This document shows positions 25,806 to 36,000 of a stretch of DNA of 64,000 nt, piece by piece (position 1 is the stretch's first letter; every line of letters starts with the position of its first letter). The position numbers and the translations under genes were made by a program. This stretch comes from Gracilimonas sp040904925 (GTDB lineage: Bacteria > Bacteroidota > Rhodothermia > Balneolales > Balneolaceae), in assembly GCA_040904925.1 (NCBI GenBank), contig JBBDSP010000014.1, positions 54,425 through 118,424 on the forward strand, given 5' to 3'. The notes below the pieces were generated by a model. The model ran no database searches, had not been told where the DNA came from, and saw nothing but the letters and a program-made list of their open reading frames with translations.

Positions 25806-26975
25806 TTGAAGAGAGCACTTAAGTTTTTACTCATCTTTCTGGTCGTTGCGGCAGCAGTTTTTGCGATGGTCATAGGCCTCAATTATTCCGGATTTAAAAC
25901 CCTTTTTGAAAATAAAGCCGGAATGGCGGAAGGCAGTCAATACATTGAGAGCACCTATTCGTTAAAAGGCCTTTCCCGGTTTATAGGTCAACATCCTGAG
26001 TGGGTTTCTATCACTTCCTATAATGTGAATGATCCTGATTCCGGGATTTTTTATCAGGAAGAAATTCCCCGGGCTTTAGGTGCTACTTCAAACATTTTCT
26101 TATTGATGGAATATGAGCGTCAAGTTGCGGAAGAGATGATCGATCCTGCAGAAACCGTGACTCTTCAAGAGATCAAAAAATTTGCCCTGCCGGAGATCAG
26201 CCAGAATAACCATCAAAAATTAACAGAGGAATTCGAGGAAAGAAGTGCCACACTTGATGATGTGGTGAAAGCTATGCTGGAGAACAGTGACCTTGTTGCT
26301 GCTGATTATTTATGGTTCAAACTGGGCGAACACAATATCCGCGCCTTGATGGATACACTTAATATGCCCGGAACTTCCATCCCTCTCCCATTCAGTGGCA
26401 TGTATATAAGAATCAATCCAAGCCTCAATGACACGGCTGGTTTGGATACCATGATTTACAGCGAGTTTGCAGAAGAAGCCATCGAGTCTGCCCGAAAGCT
26501 TAAAGATAATCCTGATTTCAACCGGGAAGTTAAAGAACAATTTAAAGGTGATCGGCTTTCCCTGACCTTCATGCAGGAACGAGATGCTCTTGCCTATTTC
26601 CCACAGGCTACCACCAGAGAGTTGGCAGAGATGATGGCCCTCTTAGTGTCAGATGAAATATTCTCTGAACAAATTTCCCTACAAATAAAGGGAAAATTAA
26701 GATGGCCAATGGGTTCAGAACCGATCGGCCGGAACTTTGAAGACTACGGTGCTATCTACGACAACCGAATGGGACTTTTAGGCGGAATCGATTTCGGTAC
26801 TTCTATTTATGACGGCCATACTTCTGTACAAGCTGTCTTTTTTGATCAGCTCCCTGTAGGATTCTGGGTACATATGTCAGCCAATCACATGCAGGAAGAT
26901 TATCAGCAGCGTCTGATATGGGATCCCGCTCTGTATGAAACCACCATCAATGAAATTGCCAAAAACAATGAATAA
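25806..26975 (+). CDS. Beta-lactamase-fold (class A-like) pseudoenzyme, membrane-anchored
   Basis: A 389-residue protein with an N-terminal membrane anchor (about 5-27). The following domain has the layout of class A beta-lactamase/serine hydrolases, but the S-x-x-K position reads S95-N-I-F98 and the SDN motif reads S161-D-L, so the general-base lysine and the Asn are missing; no KTG is evident. It probably binds rather than cleaves. The only upstream start is a TTG at 25806 (an in-frame TAA lies at 25782); an ATG at codon 21 would remove most of the anchor. It overlaps the next gene by 8 bases and heads a three-gene run. Confidence 0.7.
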   Translation: MKRALKFLLIFLVVAAAVFAMVIGLNYSGFKTLFENKAGMAEGSQYIESTYSLKGLSRFIGQHPEWVSITSYNVNDPDSGIFYQEEIPRALGATSNIFLLMEYERQVAEEMIDPAETVTLQEIKKFALPEISQNNHQKLTEEFEERSATLDDVVKAMLENSDLVAADYLWFKLGEHNIRALMDTLNMPGTSIPLPFSGMYIRINPSLNDTAGLDTMIYSEFAEEAIESARKLKDNPDFNREVKEQFKGDRLSLTFMQERDALAYFPQATTRELAEMMALLVSDEIFSEQISLQIKGKLRWPMGSEPIGRNFEDYGAIYDNRMGLLGGIDFGTSIYDGHTSVQAVFFDQLPVGFWVHMSANHMQEDYQQRLIWDPALYETTINEIAKNNE

Positions 26976-27450
26976 ATACCGGCTTTTAAATCTATATTGG
27001 ATTGTTCCTGCTTACCTACTCTTTCTGGTATTCCAGCAAGGTATGGTTTATAAAGGATCAATTGATACTTACGAAAATGGGGAAACTTATCTGGCAGAAG
27101 TCACCGATTTCGATATTAAGCAAATCGCCGCTCAAAGCAATGGGTATATTGATCTCAGGTTTGAAGTTGATGGAGAAGTGATAGAGCGAAAAATGTCGCT
27201 ATCGGTACAAATGGCTCAAGAATTAATGGAAAGCTCGAACATCCCTATTCGCTACCAGCCGGGAGCCTTTCAGGAGATCGTTCTTTACCCAACCTTTCAG
27301 ATACAGAAAAGCACCTCTTTTTTCAATATGAGTGTGGCACTTATAGGATTGGTTGTTACAGTAATAGCCGGTTTTTTTGTGAACCGATACATCCGTCGAA
27401 AACTGGCTGATGAAAATGATGAGAAATTTGAAATTGAAATGGTCGATTAA
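26968..27450 (+). CDS. DUF3592-like two-helix membrane protein
   Basis: About 160 residues from the ATG at 26968, inside the end of the preceding gene; an earlier start at 26935 is possible. Two hydrophobic helices (about 7-25 and 122-142) flank a beta-rich extracytoplasmic segment (GYIDLRFEVDGEVIERKMSL and IRYQPGAFQEIVLYP), the layout of DUF3592 proteins. The tail is basic then acidic (RRKLADENDEKFEIE). Function unknown. The stop overlaps the next start (TAATG), so it is coupled to the methyltransferase gene. Confidence 0.6.
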   Translation: MNKYRLLNLYWIVPAYLLFLVFQQGMVYKGSIDTYENGETYLAEVTDFDIKQIAAQSNGYIDLRFEVDGEVIERKMSLSVQMAQELMESSNIPIRYQPGAFQEIVLYPTFQIQKSTSFFNMSVALIGLVVTVIAGFFVNRYIRRKLADENDEKFEIEMVD

Positions 27451-28160
27451 TGCCTGGCACTTTATACCTTATTCCAACAACACTCGGCAATACTCCCGAA
27501 AATAATACCATTCCCGAATACACCTTAGAAGTTCTTCGTAAGCTGGATGTACTGATGGTAGAAAACATCCGCAGCGCCTCATCTTTTCTGCAATGGGTAG
27601 GTGATACTATTCCTGAATATGAAATAGATTTCTATCACCTAAACAAAAATACTCCTGATCAGGAGATTCACTCTTTCCTCAAGCCTCTAAAACAAGGAAA
27701 GAATGCAGGCGTACTTTCAGAAGCGGGAGCTCCTGCCGTTGCGGATCCCGGTGCAAAACTGGTGAAAATGGCGCATCAAAATGGGATAAAGGTTGTTCCC
27801 TTAGTTGGTCCATCTTCTATACTTTTGGCTTTGATGGCTTCAGGTTTTAATGGCCAAAGCTTTGCATTCCATGGATACTTACCTATGGATCAAAACAAAC
27901 GCACCTCTATGATCTCTCAGCTTGAGGGAGAATCTCGTCGGCACGACAGGACTCAGATCTTTATGGAAGCCCCCTACCGAAATAATGAATTACTAAAAGA
28001 TATTCTCTCTACCTGTTCGGCTGACACCCGCCTTTGCACCGCAACTGATATCACCCTTCCCACCGAAGAGATAACTTCTAAATATGTTTCTGATTGGAAA
28101 TCAAAGAAGATACCAAATCTCCATAAACGCCCGACTATATTTATGATTTACTGTAAGTGA
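27450..28160 (+). CDS. RsmI-like SAM-dependent methyltransferase (tetrapyrrole methylase family)
   Basis: A 236-residue protein of the tetrapyrrole methylase fold. GTLYLIPTTLGN at the N-terminus corresponds to the RsmI start, VLSEAGAPAVADPGAKLV (about 88-105) is the conserved SAM/substrate loop (RsmI reads SDAGTPLISDPG), and LVGPSSILLALMASGF (about 117-132) follows. RsmI 2'-O-methylates C1402 of 16S rRNA. This protein is shorter and diverged, like the second RsmI-type gene found in Bacteroidota, so the substrate is uncertain. Coupled to the gene upstream by TAATG. Confidence 0.8.
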   Translation: MPGTLYLIPTTLGNTPENNTIPEYTLEVLRKLDVLMVENIRSASSFLQWVGDTIPEYEIDFYHLNKNTPDQEIHSFLKPLKQGKNAGVLSEAGAPAVADPGAKLVKMAHQNGIKVVPLVGPSSILLALMASGFNGQSFAFHGYLPMDQNKRTSMISQLEGESRRHDRTQIFMEAPYRNNELLKDILSTCSADTRLCTATDITLPTEEITSKYVSDWKSKKIPNLHKRPTIFMIYCK

Positions 28161-28466
28161 CTGGCTGCCTTCAAGCACGTGTTTTCAGTATTAACTTTAT
28201 TAAGAAGTTTATTTTCACTTTTTTACAAAATAATAGCCCCCTTCTCAATCTGTACAAGTAATGGGTTAATAGTGTTTTAGAGCTTGAGTAGCTTTAAAAT
28301 TAAATTTTTAATTTATGTTTGTAGTTTCCGCTCTGATTAATTAGCCTATAGGTCAAGTTCTAGGAAGGACCATAACTATTATTATAAGTAGGTAAAAAGT
28401 ACGCTCTGTACTGGTTTTTCTATTACTCTTACAAATACTATTCAACCATCATAAATCAATACTAAT
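28161..28466 (+). promoter_or_regulatory. 306-bp leader of the susCD operon with candidate promoter
   Basis: TATGTTTG at 28314-28321 fits the Bacteroidota -7 consensus TAnnTTTG. A weak TTTA about 18 bp upstream is the only -33 candidate. If used, it leaves a 5' leader of about 140 bases before the SusC ATG. The rest is AT-rich, and I see no further gene or strong hairpin. Confidence 0.4.
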
Positions 28467-31400
28467 ATGATCAACAGATACAAACCGGATACAGGTGATG
28501 CTGTATCTACCTCGAAAAATAAATTATTAAAAGTATTGAGCAGGGTATGGCAATTGTCATGCCTTTTTTTATTTATGTTCGGCCTTACTGCCGTTTCATA
28601 TGCTCAAGTAACAGTTAACGGAACAGTAACTTCAGTTTCTGATGGAGAACCTCTTCCCGGCGTAACCGTCTTGGAAAAAGGCACCTCTAACGGTACAAGT
28701 ACCAATGCTGACGGAAATTATGAGATCGCAGTTGAAAGTACTGAAGCTGTTCTTGTTTTTAGCTCGATCAGTTTTCAAACCCAGGAAGTTGTTGTTGGCA
28801 ACCGAGAAACCATCAATATACAACTTGCTGAAGATGTTCAGTTGTTACAAGATGTAGTTGTAGTGGGATACGGTGAACAAGATCGTAAAACACTAACGAG
28901 TGCTGTTTCTTCCATTTCAGCTGAAGATCTTGCCGGTACCTCTTCTGCCAGTCCCGACCAGTTAATGCAAGGTAGGGCAGCCGGTGTACAGGTAAGTGCT
29001 AATTCAGGTACTCCAGGTGGTGGAATCTTTGTAAAGATCCGAGGTACTTCATCTATCTCTGGAGGAAGTGATCCTTTATATGTTGTTGATGGAATTCCCA
29101 TTCAAACAGGAAACTACGGATTGGGACTTGGAGGGGAAACTACCAGTGCACTTGCAGATATTGCTCCTTCCGACATTGAGTCTATTGAAATACTAAAGGA
29201 TGCATCTGCTACCTCTATATATGGAGCTCGTGCTGCAAACGGTGTTGTTTTAATTACTACAAAACGTGGTGGATTTACAGAACCTCGTGTAACTGTTAAC
29301 ATGTACAGAGGAGCTGAAGAACCAGTCAATATGCCTGATATGGTGAGCGGGTCTCAATTTGAAATGCTTATGAACGAGTCTGCAAGCAACAATGGCGAAG
29401 CAGAACCTTATGCTAATCCTGCAAATGCAACTAATACCAATTGGGCAGATCAGGTTTTCAGAACCGGAATTGTTCAAAACTATGACGTTTCTGTAAGTGG
29501 TGGTAGTGAAGCAGTCAAGTACTCAGTTTCAGGATCAACTTTTGGTCAGGATGGAGTTGTAAAACCGTCTACATTCAACAGAAACAGTGCCCGGTTAAAT
29601 CTTGATATTCTCGCTTCTGAGAAACTCACCTTTGGAACCAGCACCACCTATTCATCCTCAAATCGTAACAGAGCTCGTAATAATGATAATATTACCGGTG
29701 TTCTAGGAGGGGTTTATTTCTTACCTACTAACCTGCCTGTCTACGACAACGACGGCAACTATACTAAGTTCAGTATTTTTGAAAACCCGGTTGCAGCAGC
29801 CAACGAAGTTGATTTCAATATGGATGTAAACCGTCTTATTGGGAATGTATTTGCTGATTATGAATTCATGCCCGGCCTGACGTTCAGAACCAGCTGGAGC
29901 CTCGATTATAACCAGATCAAAGAAGACCGCTATGACAATACACTGCTGAATAACGGCTCTGCTGTAAATGGTAGTGCTCTTTCAACCGTAGCCATTGCAC
30001 AGACATGGACCGGTGAAAACACGCTTAGTTATCTCTTTGACATTGGAAGCAACCACAGCTTTAGTACGCTATTAGGTGCCAGTTTAGAAGAAACTAACTT
30101 TGAACGTACCACTGCTGAAGGGGAACAGTTTCCAAGTGATGACTTTAGAAGGGTTCAGGATGCCGCTGTGCAATCTGCTGCTTCTACAGGCACAAGCTCC
30201 GGAATCGCATCCTTCTTTGGACGATTAAAGTATGAATATGACAGTAAATACCTGGCAACTTTTACCGTGCGTAGAGATGGTTCTTCACGATTTGGTGCAA
30301 ATAATCAGTGGGGTACTTTCCCTTCTGCAGCTTTAGGATGGGTTGTTTCTGAAGAAGATTTCTTCACCATAGATCAGGTTTCTGAACTGAAACTGAGAGC
30401 AAGTTACGGTATCACCGGTAACCAAGGTGGTATAGGTGACTTTCAGGCTCTCGGACTTTGGGGTGGTGAAAGTTACGGAGCCAGTCCCGGAACCAGCCCT
30501 AACCAGCTAGCTAACCCTGATTTAAAATGGGAAACAACTAAGCAGTTGGATATCGGTATTGATATCGGGTTATTCGATGATCGTTTGAACATTGTATATG
30601 ACTATTACGATAAAAAAACAGAAGATCTGTTGCTTGCTGTACCGGTACCCATGTCTACAGGCTTTAGTGAGCTTGTGCAGAACTTTGGGGAATTAGAAAA
30701 TAAAGGGATGGAATTTGGCATTTCCGCAGATATCATTCAAAACACGGATATGAACTGGAACCTAATGTTCAATATTGCAGGTAACCGCAACAAGATTGTA
30801 AAACTTGCATCCCCTTTCAATGTATATAACCGTGACATCTATCGTTACGAAGAGGGAATCCCAATGTACTCCTTCTACTTCCATGAGCAGATCGGAGTTG
30901 ATCCTGATACAGGTGATCCCATCTGGACGGATGTTGACGGAGACGGTACATTCAACCCGAATGTAGACAGAAAGATCGTTGGTGACGCAAATCCCGATTT
31001 CTTTGGAGGAATAACCAATAAGGTGAATTATAAAGCATTCGATTTTTCCATCTTCTTCCAGTACAGTTATGGAAACGATCAACTTAACTGGAACAGGTTT
31101 TTCCAGGAGCATGGTGGAACACGTAACACCGGATATATGAGTTCACAATTAGACCGATGGCAACAACCGGGAGACCAAACTATGGTTCCCCGAATGACAA
31201 GCGCCAATTATGCCGGTAACTTGCGTCCCTCCCGTTTTGTTGAAGACGGATCTTACTTGAGACTCAAAAATACCACATTAGGTTATACAGTTCCTGTTGA
31301 GATACTCAACAAACTTGGTGTTGGAATCTCAAGTGCCCGCATATATGTAACCGGACAAAACCTGTTGACTTTTACCAACTACAGTGGTTTAGATCCTGAA

Positions 31401-31499
31401 GTTACAGCAACTGCTGCTACAGCGTTAACCCGCGGTATTGAGTTTTATACCATGCCACAGGCACGGTCTATCATCGGCGGTATAAACATCTCATTTTAA
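28467..31499 (+). CDS. SusC/RagA-type TonB-dependent outer-membrane transporter
   Basis: A 1010-residue transporter. A long signal peptide (to about residue 47, VSYAQ) precedes a carboxypeptidase-regulatory-like domain (about 48-125, VTVNGTVTSVSDGEPLPGVTV), then the plug with the SusC signature (DVVVVGYGEQDRKTLTSAVS near 128; VVDGIPIQTG near 207; EILKDASATSIYGARAANGV near 240), and a large barrel ending IIGGINISF with terminal Phe. It imports oligosaccharides or peptides with the SusD protein that follows immediately. Substrate is unassigned, and no glycosidase genes adjoin it. Confidence 0.94.
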   Translation: MINRYKPDTGDAVSTSKNKLLKVLSRVWQLSCLFLFMFGLTAVSYAQVTVNGTVTSVSDGEPLPGVTVLEKGTSNGTSTNADGNYEIAVESTEAVLVFSSISFQTQEVVVGNRETINIQLAEDVQLLQDVVVVGYGEQDRKTLTSAVSSISAEDLAGTSSASPDQLMQGRAAGVQVSANSGTPGGGIFVKIRGTSSISGGSDPLYVVDGIPIQTGNYGLGLGGETTSALADIAPSDIESIEILKDASATSIYGARAANGVVLITTKRGGFTEPRVTVNMYRGAEEPVNMPDMVSGSQFEMLMNESASNNGEAEPYANPANATNTNWADQVFRTGIVQNYDVSVSGGSEAVKYSVSGSTFGQDGVVKPSTFNRNSARLNLDILASEKLTFGTSTTYSSSNRNRARNNDNITGVLGGVYFLPTNLPVYDNDGNYTKFSIFENPVAAANEVDFNMDVNRLIGNVFADYEFMPGLTFRTSWSLDYNQIKEDRYDNTLLNNGSAVNGSALSTVAIAQTWTGENTLSYLFDIGSNHSFSTLLGASLEETNFERTTAEGEQFPSDDFRRVQDAAVQSAASTGTSSGIASFFGRLKYEYDSKYLATFTVRRDGSSRFGANNQWGTFPSAALGWVVSEEDFFTIDQVSELKLRASYGITGNQGGIGDFQALGLWGGESYGASPGTSPNQLANPDLKWETTKQLDIGIDIGLFDDRLNIVYDYYDKKTEDLLLAVPVPMSTGFSELVQNFGELENKGMEFGISADIIQNTDMNWNLMFNIAGNRNKIVKLASPFNVYNRDIYRYEEGIPMYSFYFHEQIGVDPDTGDPIWTDVDGDGTFNPNVDRKIVGDANPDFFGGITNKVNYKAFDFSIFFQYSYGNDQLNWNRFFQEHGGTRNTGYMSSQLDRWQQPGDQTMVPRMTSANYAGNLRPSRFVEDGSYLRLKNTTLGYTVPVEILNKLGVGISSARIYVTGQNLLTFTNYSGLDPEVTATAATALTRGIEFYTMPQARSIIGGINISF

Positions 31500-31517
31500 T
31501 TGAAAATATTATTGATC

Positions 31518-32921
31518 ATGAAAAAATTTAAAAATTATCTACTTATTATATTGGTGGCTGCGGTAGGTTGTGATGTGTTAGATCAACAACCGCAAACAGC
31601 AATATCGGACGAAATTGCTATAAGAGATCAGAAAAGTGCTGAAGCAGCACTTAATGGCCTCTATAGTCAAGTACAATCAACCAATTATTATGGAAGTAAC
31701 CTGCAGATATCAGGTGATGTGTCTTCGGACATTTCACAGAGTATCGGAACCTGGGATTTTTACCGGGAAATGGATACCTATGTAATTTCCCCAGGTAACA
31801 CTGAGGTGCGTAACCTATGGGAAGAAATGTATTCTGCGGTTAACCACGCAAATAATATCATTGCTGAACTTCCAAACGTTGATGATATACCTCAGGCTGT
31901 ACGAGACCAAATACTTGGTGAAGCCTACTTTATCAGAGGGCTTGCCTTTTTTGACCTAACTCGTACTTTTGGCGGAGTTGAAGGTGTCTATTCTGAACAA
32001 GGAATACCTCTTGTAACCACTCCTTCTCGCCAAATTGACGAAAACAGCTTCCCTTCTCAAGCTTCAATTGCGGATTCATATCAGCAGGTTCGGGATGACC
32101 TTGAGCAGGCTGAAACTCTATTAGCAACAGCTGGGTTTTCCACACCTAACCGTGCTTCTGATGCGTCAGCGAAAGCGTTACTTTCAAGATTAGATCTATA
32201 CACGGAAGATTTTGAAGGAGCTGAAAGCTACGCCACAGAAGTTATTGACGATTATGCATTTGATCTGGTTGATGATTTCGCAAGTATTTTTACTGATGAA
32301 AATACAGATGAAGCCATTTTTGAGCTTACATATAACACTACCGACGGAAATGACATACGTTTCTGGTACTATCCTTCAAGTGGTGGTGGTCGTGGCGATA
32401 TTGCGCTTCATGAAGACTATGTTGATATGGTTCTATCTCGCTCAGATGATGAGCGCGGAGACCTCATTGGTTTTGATGCAAACGTAGGAGCTTATTATTC
32501 TACTAAGTATGCCAAATCCGGTGGTGATGACAACATTCAGGTTCTCAGGCTTGCAGAAATGTACCTGAACAGAGCAGAAGCTCGCGTTCGTAAAACTCCA
32601 ATTGATGTTACAGGGGCACTTGATGACCTCAATGAAGTCAGAAACCGTGCAGGACTTGCTGATACAACCGGAGCCGGTGTTGCTACCCCCGATCAAATTC
32701 TTGACGCAATCGAACATGAACGCGGAATTGAATTTATTCAGGAAGGGCATCGCTGGTATAATCTAATTAGGACCGGTAATGCATTGACCACCCTGAACGG
32801 AATCGACAGGCTAAACGGTGATCCTGTGTCACTGACAAACCCAGGTCGTCAGCTGTTCCCAATTCCATCCAGAGATGATGATGCGAATGAAAACTTAGAT
32901 CAAAATGATGCTTACGAATAA
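31518..32921 (+). CDS. SusD/RagB family outer-membrane lipoprotein
   Basis: About 467 residues from the ATG at 31518; a TTG at 31500 is less likely because the lipoprotein signal begins at MKKFKNYLLIILVAAVGC. The lipobox Ala-Val-Gly-Cys makes the cysteine the lipidated N-terminus. Tetratricopeptide-like helices typical of SusD follow (ILGEAYFIRGLAFFDLTRTF near 135) with C-terminal signatures (MYLNRAEARVRK and IEHERGIEFIQEGHRWYNLIR). It acts as the surface lid for the SusC partner encoded 18 bases upstream. A strong terminator ends the operon. Confidence 0.93.
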   Translation: MKKFKNYLLIILVAAVGCDVLDQQPQTAISDEIAIRDQKSAEAALNGLYSQVQSTNYYGSNLQISGDVSSDISQSIGTWDFYREMDTYVISPGNTEVRNLWEEMYSAVNHANNIIAELPNVDDIPQAVRDQILGEAYFIRGLAFFDLTRTFGGVEGVYSEQGIPLVTTPSRQIDENSFPSQASIADSYQQVRDDLEQAETLLATAGFSTPNRASDASAKALLSRLDLYTEDFEGAESYATEVIDDYAFDLVDDFASIFTDENTDEAIFELTYNTTDGNDIRFWYYPSSGGGRGDIALHEDYVDMVLSRSDDERGDLIGFDANVGAYYSTKYAKSGGDDNIQVLRLAEMYLNRAEARVRKTPIDVTGALDDLNEVRNRAGLADTTGAGVATPDQILDAIEHERGIEFIQEGHRWYNLIRTGNALTTLNGIDRLNGDPVSLTNPGRQLFPIPSRDDDANENLDQNDAYE

Positions 32922-32944
32922 GCCTTATTAATGAACTAATTCTT

Positions 32945-32981
32945 AAGCACTCCGGAGCATAATCCGGAGTGCTTATTTTTT
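32945..32981 (+). terminator. Rho-independent terminator of the first susCD operon
   Basis: AAGCACTCCGGA (32945-32956) pairs perfectly with TCCGGAGTGCTT (32963-32974) across GCATAA, followed by ATTTTTT. Confidence 0.92.
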
Positions 32982-33090
32982 ACACAAGAGTTATGAATTT
33001 CCGTTCACATTTTTTTACGCGAAATCCATTTTATTTTTAATACATTCAGTTAGCTTTTCTAAACTAAATACTTAATAAAATCATAGTTTT

Positions 33091-36000
33091 ATGCTACACA
33101 GTTACAAAAAACCAACATTCTATTCTTTGCTTTTTTTGTTTGCAGCATCTCTGTTTGTCTTTGGTTCTACAACCACGGCACAAGCACAGGTATTCGGACA
33201 TGGTGAAGAAATATCAGATCCTGATTACGAGGAAACCCATTTTCAGGAATTAGAGTATCGGAATATCGGCCCATTTCGTGGCGGGCGTTCTGTCGCCGTT
33301 GCGGGTCATGCCGACCAACCCCACACCTACTATACCGGATTTACCGGTGGTGGTGTATATAAAACCACCGATGGTGGGATCAACTGGTATAATGTATCCG
33401 ATGGATATTTTAAAACCGGTTCCGTAGGCGCAATTTCTGTTGCCCCATCCAATGCAAATGTAATTTATGCCGGTATGGGTGAGACTTGTATCAGGGGTAA
33501 CATGTCTGCCGGAGACGGAATGTACCGATCAGAAGATGGCGGAAAGACCTGGGAACATATCGGGCTCGGTGATTCTCACTTTATCGGTGAAATAGTGGTA
33601 CATCCGAAAGATGAAGATGTAGCCTGGGTTGCGGTATTAGGCCATGTTTTTGGTAATGAAGGAAATTCTGAGCGAGGAGTTTTCAAAACTACAGATGGTG
33701 GCGACAATTGGGAACGAGTACTATATCATAATGAAAAAACAGGTGCCGTTGATGTTGAAATAGATCCAAACAACCCTCGTATTTTATACGCCTCTCTTTG
33801 GGAAGCTTACAGAAATCCTTGGGAAATGTCGAGTGGCGGCGATGGAAGCGGCCTTTACAAAAGTACCGATGGCGGGGAAAACTGGGAAAACATCTCACAA
33901 CGTCCGGGACTTCCTAAAGGAATGTCAGGAAAGATCGGAGTTGCTATCTCTCCTTTAAATTCAGACCGTATCTGGACCATTATCGAAAATGATAACGGCG
34001 GGCTTTTCAAATCTGATGACGGAGGTGATACATGGACACGTACCACAGCTGATCGTAATTTACGTCAGCGTGCATGGTATTACACTCACGTTGTAGCAGG
34101 AACCAACCACGAAGATGAAGTTTATGTACTAAACGTTGGGTTCCACAAATCTACTGATGGAGGAAGTACTTTTGAACGAATCGGCACTCCTCACGGTGAT
34201 CATCATGATTTTTGGGTTTCTCCAAATGATGGAAACCGCATGATCATTGCTGATGACGGTGGCGGACAGGTATCATATAATGGCGGCGAAAGCTGGTCAT
34301 CATATTACAAATATGCCACTGCACAATTCTATCAGGTTATTACCGATAATCAGTTCCCTTACAGGATATATGGTGCACAACAGGATAACAGTACCGTTGG
34401 TATTTTAAGCCGAACATCCGGTGGCGGAATCACTGAAAGAGACTGGGCTCCTGTAGCCGGTGGCGAGAGTGGATATATCGCACCCGATCCTGACGATCCC
34501 AATGTAACATATGGTGGTAGCTATGGCGGATATTTCAACAAGTTTAACGACTTTACCGACCAGAGCAATCGTGTTGATGTATGGCCGGACAATCCTATGG
34601 GTGCCGGTGCTGAAGATCTGAAATACAGATTTCAGTGGACCTTCCCGATCTACATCTCTCCCCACGATTCAGATATTTTGTACGCGACTTCTCAGTACGT
34701 ACACCGATCTAATGACGAAGGAATGAGCTGGGAAAATATCAGCGGGGACCTGACCCGAAATGATAAATCCAAACAGGGACAATCCGGTGGTCCACTCACT
34801 AAAGATGATACCAGTGTTGAATATTATAATACGGTTTTCACCTTTGCAGAATCTTTAGTTGAACCCGGTGTTTTATGGACCGGTGCCGATGACGGACTTA
34901 TTCATGTAAGCCGCAATAATGGTGAAACATGGAATGAAGTTACCCCTGATGGAATGCCGGAAGCTATGGCAAGTATCATTGACCCTTCCCCACACAATGC
35001 TGCAACTGCATACCTCGCAGCCACCAGGTATAAGTTTGATGACTTCTCCCCTATGTTGTACAAAACAGATGACTATGGAGAGAGCTGGACTAAAATCACC
35101 AATGGTATCCCGGAAGGAGATTTTACCCGCGTGATCAGAGAAGATCCTAACAGGGAAGGTCTCTTGTACGCAGGAACTGAAACCGGTGTTTACGTCTCTT
35201 TTAATGATGGCGTTAAATGGCAACCGCTTCAGCTAAATTTACCTGCTGTACCTATCACAGACCTTACCGTTCATGCCAGAGATAAAGATCTGGTAATTGC
35301 AACTCAGGGTAGATCGTTTTGGATCCTGGATGACCTTTCAGTGCTCCATCAACTAAGTGATGAAGTCACAAACTCAGATTATTATCTGTTCAAACCTGAA
35401 ACAACGTACCTGTTTGGAAGACATAGTGAACCTTCACCCGGAGAAACTTTGGGGGAGAACCCGAAAGATGGTGTTGTGATTTACTATAACCTTAACAATG
35501 TACCGGATGCGGAAGTTAAGCTTCGGTTCCTGGAATCTGATGGTACTGAGATCAGAACCTTCTCTAACAAACAAACATTGGAAGGAAATCCGGTAGAAGA
35601 ATCGGATGAATTCTTTGAAGAAGAACACAATGTACCTTATGATGCGCTTACAACTAAGGAAGGAAACAATACATTTGAATGGAACATGCGCTATCCCGGA
35701 GCTACAAACCTTGACGGTCGTCAGATCCTTTGGTCAGGAAATACAACCGGACCCAGAGCTATACCGGGAACCTACCAAGTTCAACTTCTTGTGGATGATG
35801 AAGTAGTTGGAACTCAAAACTTTGAGTTAACCAAAGATCCACGAATTGAAACTACTCAGGAAGATTTCCAGGCGCAGTTTGATCTGCATCAAACCATTAT
35901 CGCTAAGCTTGATACTACGCACAAAACCATCAATCGAATTCGTGATGTTCGTTCACAGATCAATGATGTGAAATCTGATTTTTCAGGTAATACTGAAGTT

